Part shown: in pieces, positions 31,216 through 37,899 of the stretch | Layout of the letters: each line of letters starts with the position of its first letter | How positions within the stretch are numbered: position 1 is the stretch's first letter | DNA from: Frankia sp. AgB1.9 | GTDB lineage: Bacteria; Actinomycetota; Actinomycetes; Frankiales; Frankiaceae | Reading direction: 5' to 3' | Length of the DNA: 64,000 bases | NCBI RefSeq assembly: GCF_016786355.1 | Contig: NZ_JADWYX010000019.1 | Span: 39,152 to 103,151, forward strand | Translations under genes and position numbers: made by a program | Notes under the pieces: model-generated | Database searches by the model: none | The model's input: only the letters and a program-made list of their open reading frames with translations | What the model was told of the DNA's origin: nothing

Positions 31216-32979
31216 ATGGTCAGCAGCCGGGAGGGCATCCGCCGCGAGGCCGAGCGGGCGATCGCGGAGGTACTCGGGGGCCGCCCCGCGGCGCAGCTCG
31301 AATCGGTGACCTTGGACTTCAAGGAGCTCAAACGCTCCGCAGGCAACGATCGCGACCCGCTGCGGGCCGCGGCGATCGATCTCGCCGAGGCCGCGGCTTG
31401 CCTCGCCAACAGCCGAGGCGGGACAGTCATCGTCGGCGTCTCGGACACCGGATCGGGGTCCGAGGCCTTCGTTGGGGTGCCGAACGAACTGGACATCGAC
31501 CACCTGAGACGACGGATCTGGGAACTCAGCTCGCCGCCGCTGGTGGTTGATCTGGAGGACCGAACGGTCGACGAGCGACGCGTCCTTCTCCTCGCTGTCG
31601 AGCCCGGATTCGACCTCGTCCGCGTCGGCGGCAAGCTGCGGGAGCGGATTGGGACGTCCTGCGAGCCGTTGACCGCCGATCGGGAGGCGGCCGTCCGAGA
31701 GGAACGGCGCGGGTATGACTGGTCCGTCGAACAGACCCAACTGACGCTTGGTGATGTCTCGGCCCGGGCACTGGAAGAGGCACGGCGCCTCCTCGTCGAG
31801 GCCGGCGATGCGCAGAGCCGTCGGCGAGCGGAGCTGGGCAATGCTGACCTGCTCCGCGAGTGCGGCGTGCTGACGAGCGAAGGCGTGCTGACCCGGGCCG
31901 GCGCACTGCTGTTCTGCGGAAGCCCGGGACTCGCCGCTGACCCGTCGCTGCACTACCTCCGGCGGCGCACCCCCGGCGGGTCGCTTGCTCGTCCACCGTC
32001 CGTGCACGACACACCGTTGATCGTCGCGATTGTCGATGTTCTGCGCAGCGTCGACGCGATCAACGAAACCACGTCGGTCACGCTGCCGACCGGCGTCCAG
32101 CAACAGCTGGAAACGATCCCCGAGTTGGCCGTCCGAGAGGCGATCGTCAATGCGGTCGCACACCGCGACTATCGCCATCCCGAGCCGATCGTGATCGAGC
32201 ACAGTCCAAGCCGGCTTGTGGTGACATCACCTGGCGACCTGGTCTTCGGCGTTACCGAGGAAAACATCCTCACCCACGTGTCGAAGCCCAGGAACCGGTG
32301 CTTGATCGATGCGCTGCGGGTGCTCAGGCTGGCGGAGCGGGCCGGTACCGGAGTCGACGTGATGGTGCGTTCCATGGTGCGGGCCGGTCACACACCACCC
32401 GTGTTCAACAGTGGAGGCGGCAGCGTCCGGGTCGTGCTGGACGGTGGTGCTCCGGTCGCCCGAGTGTCGGCCATGATCGCGAGTCTGCCATCGGAGATCC
32501 AGGACGACACGGACGCAATCCTGATCATCCACCACCTGCGCTCGCACGCGACGATAGACGCGACCACAATCGCCCCGATCCTGCAGAAGAGCGTCGAGGA
32601 GTCGGCGGAGGCACTTCGGCGCCTCTCCGATGACGCCTACGACCTGCTCGAGCCGGCCCGCGAGACGCGGCGGTTCAGGCTGCCTACGTACCGGTTCCGT
32701 GAACGCATCCGGGTCGAGCTTGGCACCGTCCTGCCCTACCATCGCAACACGGCGGACGAGACCGAACGACGGATAGTCGCTCACCTGCGCGAGTACGGGA
32801 CGATCTCCAACCAGACCGTCCAGAACCTTCTCCTCATCGGCGTCCAGCGGGCGAGCGTCATCCTCCGCTCGCTCGCCGAACGGGGAATCATCCAGCGAAC
32901 CGAGAACTCCCCAACCCGCGGTCCTGGCGTCCGCTACGAGCCAGGTCCCCACTTCCCGACCCGTCGACGAGCACACTGA
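31216..32979 (+). CDS. AlbA_2/Schlafen-domain ATP-binding protein with winged-helix tail
   Basis: 587 residues. N-terminal AlbA_2 (Schlafen AAA_4) domain, about 15-135: ESVTLDFKELKRS, then AACLANSRGGTVIVGVSD. A RecG-C-terminal/HATPase-like domain follows at about 295-400 with IPELAVREAIVNAVAHRDY and GTGVDVMVRSM. The C terminus (about 515-575) has a winged helix (TERRIVAHLREYGTISNQTVQNLL). Proteins of this build are thought to be ATP-dependent transcriptional regulators, and some occur in phage or RNA-targeting defence contexts. The ATG lies just after a perfect 19-bp-arm palindrome. Codon use is visibly less GC-extreme than in the neighbours, and the following 600 bp hold only gene debris, suggesting horizontal gain. 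Confidence 0.85.
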   Translation: MVSSREGIRREAERAIAEVLGGRPAAQLESVTLDFKELKRSAGNDRDPLRAAAIDLAEAAACLANSRGGTVIVGVSDTGSGSEAFVGVPNELDIDHLRRRIWELSSPPLVVDLEDRTVDERRVLLLAVEPGFDLVRVGGKLRERIGTSCEPLTADREAAVREERRGYDWSVEQTQLTLGDVSARALEEARRLLVEAGDAQSRRRAELGNADLLRECGVLTSEGVLTRAGALLFCGSPGLAADPSLHYLRRRTPGGSLARPPSVHDTPLIVAIVDVLRSVDAINETTSVTLPTGVQQQLETIPELAVREAIVNAVAHRDYRHPEPIVIEHSPSRLVVTSPGDLVFGVTEENILTHVSKPRNRCLIDALRVLRLAERAGTGVDVMVRSMVRAGHTPPVFNSGGGSVRVVLDGGAPVARVSAMIASLPSEIQDDTDAILIIHHLRSHATIDATTIAPILQKSVEESAEALRRLSDDAYDLLEPARETRRFRLPTYRFRERIRVELGTVLPYHRNTADETERRIVAHLREYGTISNQTVQNLLLIGVQRASVILRSLAERGIIQRTENSPTRGPGVRYEPGPHFPTRRRAH

Positions 32980-33589
32980 CGGAGACGACAAGCACTGGAA
33001 TCGTCCGGCGACGTATTTTCGCGGCAGCTGTCCGAGGCCGACCCGGCTGTCAAGCGCGCCAGGGCTCGGCGGGCGAGGTTTGTCAGCGCCCGTCAGAGTA
33101 TGAACCGTGCTTTCTCCTGCTTGAACATCTGGAATGAGTTCGTCCAGCGGACGCCGACAGCGTTGCAGGCATCCGCGATCTTGATCTTCTTCTTGGACCC
33201 TGGCTCTGGCTTCTCATTGGTGACGACGCTTCGATTCAGGGTGAGTGCCCGGGAGACGAGGGCACCCCATCTCTAAATTGGCGCCTTTTGTCATCAGACC
33301 GTCATGCTGGAGAGTCTCGGGGGTCGTGACAGGGTGCGGTCGGTCGGCCCGGCGGAACCTGTCCGGCTCCGGGTACGCAGGCCGGCGGTGGCCGAGGTCG
33401 ATCTCGCGCCGACGCCCCGTCAGCGAGGAGGCCCTCGGCTATCACGATTCGTGATGACTGGCGGTTCAGGATGCTTCTTGGCCCGACGAGCGTTTCGGGC
33501 TGGACTTGTGGTGGCGGCCCCGCGAGTCCGGGTTCCGCGCAGCTAATCCCGTCGAGTCCCGCACTCCCTTCGCACCAAGGAGAGCCCTC
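32980..33589. other. Gap of 610 bp with gene debris and lower GC
   Basis: No intact gene is convincing. The stretch 33093-33272 (minus) reads as a protein fragment without start (separate entry). Short plus-strand readings at 33245-33546 have no ribosome site or family features. AT-rich patches such as 33181-33195 are unusual for this genome and suggest remnants of transferred DNA. Confidence 0.4.
33093..33272 (-). pseudogene. Possible C-terminal remnant of an unidentified gene
   Basis: Sixty-odd codons closed by stop codons on both sides, without ATG, GTG or TTG at the left end. The peptide includes RSVVTNEKPEPGSKKKIK, IADACNAVGVRWTNSF and QMFKQEKARFIL, a composition (Lys-rich, balanced hydrophobics) that looks like real protein and uses codons such as AAG, ATC and AAC, atypical of a shadow frame. 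I do not recognise the family. It lies next to the AlbA-type gene, on the opposite strand. Confidence 0.3.
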
Positions 33590-33772
33590 ATGCCGATCGT
33601 GACCGTCCAGCAGGGGCCGCGTAGCGTCGAGCTCAAGCGCCAGCTCATCACGCGCATCACCGACGCCTTCGTCGAGGCCTACCAGATCCCAGCGGAGGCG
33701 GTGCAGGTGTGGATCCACGAGATCCCCGTCGAGAGCTGGGGCACGGCGGGCAAGCTCGCCGCTGACTCCTGA
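33590..33772 (+). CDS. 4-oxalocrotonate tautomerase family protein
   Basis: 60 residues, typical for the family. MPIVTVQQGPRSVELKRQLI: after removal of Met, Pro1 is the catalytic base, and an arginine follows at position 10. The second half has VQVWIHEIPVESWGTAGKLA, with tryptophan at the position of the family aromatic residue. It would move a double bond in an unsaturated keto acid, or act on halogenated or phenylpyruvate-like substrates. ATG at 33590 behind AAGGAGAG. It is followed by a broken methyltransferase and is not linked to an operon, which is unusual because these enzymes normally sit in meta-cleavage clusters. Confidence 0.88.
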   Translation: MPIVTVQQGPRSVELKRQLITRITDAFVEAYQIPAEAVQVWIHEIPVESWGTAGKLAADS

Positions 33773-33905
33773 GCCCTCGGCCCGCAGAGTCCCGGGTGGC
33801 CGGACGGGCGACAGGGTCGCCGTTTCCCGACGACCTTGGCTGGGTCCCAAGCGCGCGACACAGGTGCTCGCCGCCATGTTGACCGGCGGATATCGCGACA
33901 CCCGA

Positions 33906-34145
33906 TGACAGGGCGGCGGCGTCTCGGCCGTGAGGTCGAAGGACGGCGCCGAACGCGTCATCTGGCTGGACGGTGACTCCGAGACGCTGCCCGCCCTCGG
34001 CTGCGATCTCGCGGTCGTGACAGGCAACGTCGCGCAGGTGTCTTCACCGACGAGGTGTGGAATCGCACGCGAGGCATCCGCGGCGCGCTGCGCGCCGGTG
34101 CCATCTTGTGTTCGAGACCAGGCGACCCGAGCGCCGCGTCCCAGC
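33906..34145 (+). pseudogene. Frameshifted fragment of a SAM-dependent methyltransferase
   Basis: Three successive frames together read a class I methyltransferase core: KDGAERVIWLDGDSETLPAL and CDLAVVTGNVAQ (from 33930), then VFTDEVWNRTRGIRGALRAGA in the next frame, then HLVFETRRPERRV in another. This matches the order expected around motifs II and III (..DLVVMTGNVAQVFLTDEEW..ALRPGGHLVFETRDP..). A further frame change just upstream (DRAAAS before 33930) is suggested. The SAM-binding N terminus is missing. At least two frameshifts make it a pseudogene. The remainder of the gap 33773-34262 shows no gene. Confidence 0.65.
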
Positions 34146-34262
34146 CGACGAAGGGCCAGGTCGGCGGCCAGGCTCCGCGATCAACACGGCCGGCGGCGCT
34201 CGGTCGCGCCTCGGGCGCCGAGCGGGCCGCTGCGGAGCGGGGCGTCGGCGCGAGGCGCTCCG

Positions 34263-35036
34263 CTAGCGGGCGGTCCAGCCGCCGTCGACGGCGATGGTCT
34301 GGCCGGTGACGAAGCGGGCGGCGTCGCCGGCCAGCCACAGGACCGCGCCGACGATGTCCTCCGGGGTCGCGTCGTCGGGCAGCGGGGTGTTGCGGTGCAG
34401 CCACTTCTGGCCGCTCTCCGTGTCGAACAGGTCTCCGGTGATCTCGCTGCGGAAGAAGCCCGGCGCCACGGTGTTCACTCGGATCCGGTGGCGGGCCCAC
34501 TGGACGGCGAGCTCGGAGGTCAGCCCGGACAGCCCGGCCTTGCTGGCCGCGTAGGACGCCTGCGGGATGGAACCGATGCCGACGAGCCCGCTGATCGACG
34601 AGATGTGGACGATCGAGCCGCGCCCGGCTTCCCGCATGTGCGGGAACGCCTGCTGGCTCAGCCGGAACGGCGCGACCAGGTTCAGCGCCAGCGTCCGGGC
34701 GAGGGCGTCGGCGGACTCGTCCTCGGCGCGGGCTTGGCTGAAGATGTTGCCTGCGGCGTTGACCAGGATCTGCGGGCCACCCAGCTCGGCCGCCACCCGC
34801 GGGACGACCGTGTCGACCTGGTCCGCCTCCAGCAGGTCGGCGCCGACGGCGAGGCCGTCGATCTCCTTGGCGAGTGCGGCCAGCCGGTCCTCGCGCCGGG
34901 CCACGATCGCGACCCGCGCCCCGACGGCGGCGAGCGCCCGCGCGACGGCGGCACCGAGCCCCGACGAGGCGCCGGTGACGATCGCGACCCGCCCGTCCAG
35001 CCGAAACCCGTCTCCCGGCAGCGTCATGTCGGTCAT
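34263..35036 (-). CDS. SDR family oxidoreductase
   Basis: 257 residues: TGASSGLG cofactor motif, VARRED (arginine after strand 2, so NADP is possible), NAAG in place of NNAG, HISSISG and YAASK as catalytic motifs, PGFF at the substrate loop and a C-terminal TGQTIAVDGGW. ATG at 35034-35036 with GGGAGA upstream. It lies 67 bp downstream of the deacylase-like gene on the same strand and may be co-transcribed with it. The stop overlaps the right arm of a small inverted repeat (34232-34239 with 34256-34263). The substrate is unknown. Confidence 0.9.
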   Translation of the reverse strand: MTDMTLPGDGFRLDGRVAIVTGASSGLGAAVARALAAVGARVAIVARREDRLAALAKEIDGLAVGADLLEADQVDTVVPRVAAELGGPQILVNAAGNIFSQARAEDESADALARTLALNLVAPFRLSQQAFPHMREAGRGSIVHISSISGLVGIGSIPQASYAASKAGLSGLTSELAVQWARHRIRVNTVAPGFFRSEITGDLFDTESGQKWLHRNTPLPDDATPEDIVGAVLWLAGDAARFVTGQTIAVDGGWTAR

Positions 35037-35070
35037 CGTCTCCCGTGTTCGCTCGTCGCCGCACTCAATC

Positions 35071-35100
35071 GTTTCTCCACCCACTGCTTCTCCACCCACC
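35071..35100. repeat. 15-bp tandem duplication just after the deacylase gene
   Basis: Two units, GTTTCTCCACCCACT-like and GCTTCTCCACCCACC-like, directly adjacent, three bases downstream of the minus-strand deacylase stop (35104). It resembles the stop-spanning duplications elsewhere but does not include the stop codon. Confidence 0.6.
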
Positions 35101-35103
35101 GGG

Positions 35104-36813
35104 TCAGCTCGCCGTGACGAGCTGACCGGGGCGCGCGTCGGTCAGCTCGTCGGCCTCTACCAGGACGGCGCCGTTGACGAGGGTGTAGTCGTAGCCGCGG
35201 GCCCGCTGCACGAACCGCTGGGCGCCGAGCGGAAGGTCGGCGCGCATCACCGGTGTGTCCAGGTCGAGCCGGTCCAGGTCGAGCACGTTGACGTCGGCGA
35301 ACGCGCCGGGGACGAGCACGCCGCGGTCCTCGATCCCGAACAGCTGGGCGCCTTCGAGGGTCAGCTTGTGCACGGCGCGCTCGATGCCGAGCAGGCCTCG
35401 CTCGCGGACCCAGTGCTTGAGCAGGTAGGTGCTCTGGCCGGCGTCCATCGTCATCGCGACGTGTGCGCCGGCGTCCGCGACCCCGACGACCACGTCGGGG
35501 TTGGTGAGCATGGCGGCGACGGCGTCGAGGTCCTGGTTGAGCACCGGGTAGTACAACAGCCCGTTCCCGGCGGTCTCGGTCAGGAAGGCGAGGAAGGCCG
35601 CGGCGGGCGAGACGCCTCGGCGGGCGGCGTCGGCGGCCAGGCTGTTCTCGGGTCGCACGTCGTAGCCGGCCGGGCCGGGCCGCAGCAGGTAGAGCCTGGC
35701 CGGGTCCTTGGGCGCGAGCGGGCCGGCGAGGTTGGCCGGCTCGTCCGCCGCCGCGACCAGGCGCGCGCGGACGGAGTCGTCGGCGATCGCGGCGAGACGG
35801 TCGGCCAGCGGGAGCGACCAGATCTCGGCCCAGGCCGGCAGGTTCTCGTAGGGAGTCCGGGCCGCCAGGCCGTAGTGGATGCCGATGCCGCGGGCGGAGG
35901 TCTGCGGGCGCAGGTCGGCGCCCCGGGCGCGGGCGGCGCGGACCTGGTCCATCACCCAGGACCACAGATCGGGCCGACGGTCACTCTGGGTGATCGCGAA
36001 CGTGAGTGGACGGCCGGAGGCACGGCTGACGTCCGCCATCCAGGCGAGCTCGGCGACCGAGTTCTGCCGGGTGGCGCCGTCTCGTTCGCCGATGCGCGGG
36101 ACGACCTCGATCGTGCCGCGGCCGCGGGCGGCGAGCGCCCCGGCGATCGCGGCCAGCTCCTCGGGGCGGGCGTACGTTCCCGGCACCGGGCGGCCGTCGG
36201 GGACCGTGTGCAGGAAGCTGCGTGACGTGGAGAAGCCCAGCGCGCCCGCGTCGATCGCCGCGCCGACGACGGCTGCCATCTCGGCCAGGTCGTCCGCGCC
36301 GGCCGGTGCGTCGTCGAGGGCGCGCTCGCCCATCACGTAGTACCGCAGTGCGCAGTGGCCGACGAGGCCGCCGACGTTCACCCCAAGCCCGCGGCCGCCC
36401 AGGGCCCGCAGGTAGTCGCCATAGGACTCCCAGCCCCAGTCGCCGAGGCCCGCCATGATCGTGTCGGCGGGGATGTCCTCGACGGCCTCCATCATCTCCG
36501 CGAGGTAGCGCTCCTGGCCGGCGCGGACCGGCGCGAACGTGACCCCGCAGTTGCCGAGCACCAGCGTCGTCACCCCGTGCCAGCTGGACGGGCTCGCGAC
36601 CGGGTCCCAGAAGAGCTGGGCGTCGAGGTGGGTGTGGATGTCGACGAAGCCGGGGGTCACCAGCCGGCCGGCGGCGTCGAGCTCACGGCGGCCGCGCTCG
36701 ACGACGGTGCCGACCGCGGTGACGCGGTCGCCGTCGATGGCGACGTCGGCCGGCCGGGCTGGGACACCGGTGCCGTCGACGACCTCACCACCACGGATCA
36801 CGACGTCATGCAT
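35104..36813 (-). CDS. N-acyl-D-amino-acid deacylase/D-aminoacylase-like amidohydrolase
   Basis: 569 residues, amidohydrolase_3 family. The N-terminal sandwich starts MHDVVIRGGEVVDGTGVPA, the metal motif is H60-x-H62 (DIHTHLDAQ), and C89 (GNCGVT) is the cysteine that bridges zinc in D-aminoacylases. GHCALRYYVMG and SDAGAH-like VADAGAHVAM complete the barrel. It would hydrolyse an N-acyl or cyclic amide. ATG at 36811-36813 with GTGAGAG upstream. An AGTGAG-type dyad lies 55 bp upstream, between it and the divergent TetR gene. Related proteins appear in many actinobacterial catabolic clusters with untested substrates. Confidence 0.88.
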   Translation of the reverse strand: MHDVVIRGGEVVDGTGVPARPADVAIDGDRVTAVGTVVERGRRELDAAGRLVTPGFVDIHTHLDAQLFWDPVASPSSWHGVTTLVLGNCGVTFAPVRAGQERYLAEMMEAVEDIPADTIMAGLGDWGWESYGDYLRALGGRGLGVNVGGLVGHCALRYYVMGERALDDAPAGADDLAEMAAVVGAAIDAGALGFSTSRSFLHTVPDGRPVPGTYARPEELAAIAGALAARGRGTIEVVPRIGERDGATRQNSVAELAWMADVSRASGRPLTFAITQSDRRPDLWSWVMDQVRAARARGADLRPQTSARGIGIHYGLAARTPYENLPAWAEIWSLPLADRLAAIADDSVRARLVAAADEPANLAGPLAPKDPARLYLLRPGPAGYDVRPENSLAADAARRGVSPAAAFLAFLTETAGNGLLYYPVLNQDLDAVAAMLTNPDVVVGVADAGAHVAMTMDAGQSTYLLKHWVRERGLLGIERAVHKLTLEGAQLFGIEDRGVLVPGAFADVNVLDLDRLDLDTPVMRADLPLGAQRFVQRARGYDYTLVNGAVLVEADELTDARPGQLVTAS

Positions 36814-36867
36814 GGCTCTCACTCGCGGTTGAAGTACGCGACTCCAAGTAAGCAAGTCCTCTAAGTA

Positions 36868-36881
36868 AGTGAGTCCTCATT
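36868..36881. promoter_or_regulatory. Candidate AGTGAG-type operator upstream of the deacylase
   Basis: AGTGAGTCCTCATT differs from the site at 40903 (AGTGAGTCCTCACT) by one base. It is preceded by AAGTAAGCAAGTCCTCTAAG-like partial copies (36846-36865) and lies 55 bp from the deacylase start in an AT-rich promoter region. Confidence 0.55.
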
Positions 36882-36999
36882 CTATAAGAGAGCCTAGAAT
36901 TTCGGTTCCGCGTGTGTCAAGCGACCGACATCGATGTCGAGATCAGCGCGGTAGCCCTCGGGGCGGTTGCCAAAACTCTCATGATCGGGCGGGTAAGAT

Positions 37000-37013
37000 A
37001 GCGTACGTTCATT
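37000..37013. promoter_or_regulatory. Candidate operator upstream of the TetR gene
   Basis: AGCGTACGTTCATT lies 69 bp upstream of the TetR start and resembles the reverse complement of the site at 5925 (AGTGTACGTTCACT). Four of seven pairs are complementary. Could mark autoregulation. Confidence 0.4.
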
Positions 37014-37081
37014 CACCTGGCGACTGGGCTCCGTACTCGGAGGAGCTCCGTATCAGGAGAGCCACCGCTACTGGAGGACCG

Positions 37082-37783
37082 ATGGCCGACCAGCCGACCG
37101 TGGAGCAGACGGCGGCGTCCGACGGCGCGAGCGCGGCCGCCGAGGCCAGGCCGCGGCCGCGACGGCTGACCGCCGAGGCCCGCAAGAGCTCCATTCTGAA
37201 GGCCGCCCGCCAGGCGTTCGTCGAGACCGGCGACATGAACGGTACGACCATCAAGCAGATCGCCGAGCGCGGCGGTATCAGCGAAGGTGTGATCTACCGG
37301 CATTTCGAGAGCAAGGACCAGCTCTTCTACGAGGCGGTCTTCGAGCCGCTGCGCCAGGCGGTGGACGAGCTGGTCGCGGCCACCGAGGTGGTCGACCTCG
37401 ACGAGCCGCTCACGCCGGAACGCCAGCTGGAGACCCTCAACGGCCTGTACCGGCAGCTCATCGCCACCCTGGAGGAGATCCTCCCCCTGCTCGGGCTGGT
37501 GCTGTTCGGCGATCCGAAGGTGGCGCGCCGCTTCTACCGCAAGCACTTCACCGTCGCGATGGACCGGCTGGCCGAGGCCTGGCGCGAGGTCGAGGACAGG
37601 TACGGCTTCGAGTTCGAGTCGCCGGACATCTCCGCCCGGGCCGTCATGGGCATCGCGCTCGTGCTCGCGCTGGAAAGCCGGCACAACGACCTGTTCAACA
37701 AGGACCGGGCCGTCACCCTGGTCTCCCAGAGCACGGTGAAGGGCTTTTTCCCGACCCTTGAGCCGACCCGGCGCCGCCGCTAA
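37082..37783 (+). CDS. TetR/AcrR family transcriptional regulator
   Basis: 233 residues. A 30-residue Ala-rich leader precedes the helix-turn-helix (about 33-80): KSSILKAARQAFVETGDMNG and IAERGGISEGVIYRHFESKDQLFYEA. The C-terminal ligand domain is helical. ATG at 37082 with GGAGG seven bases upstream. It lies between the deacylase-like gene and the transporter, near the sites at 36868, 37000, 40903 and 40985, and is the best candidate reader of the AGTGAG-type motif. This link is inferred from position alone. Confidence 0.9.
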   Translation: MADQPTVEQTAASDGASAAAEARPRPRRLTAEARKSSILKAARQAFVETGDMNGTTIKQIAERGGISEGVIYRHFESKDQLFYEAVFEPLRQAVDELVAATEVVDLDEPLTPERQLETLNGLYRQLIATLEEILPLLGLVLFGDPKVARRFYRKHFTVAMDRLAEAWREVEDRYGFEFESPDISARAVMGIALVLALESRHNDLFNKDRAVTLVSQSTVKGFFPTLEPTRRRR

Positions 37784-37899
37784 CCCGTGCCGCCGGGGAA
37801 CGGGATGGGGATCGCCGCGAATGGCACGATCCCGATCCCTTTTCCTCTTCGCCGCGAGTTCGTGGCGGAAGAGGCCACGAACAAGCCTGGGCAATTCGG

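Noticed and set aside
33245..33546. Small plus-strand genes in the gap before the tautomerase
   Set aside because: No ribosome site, no family motif, and shadow-type composition.
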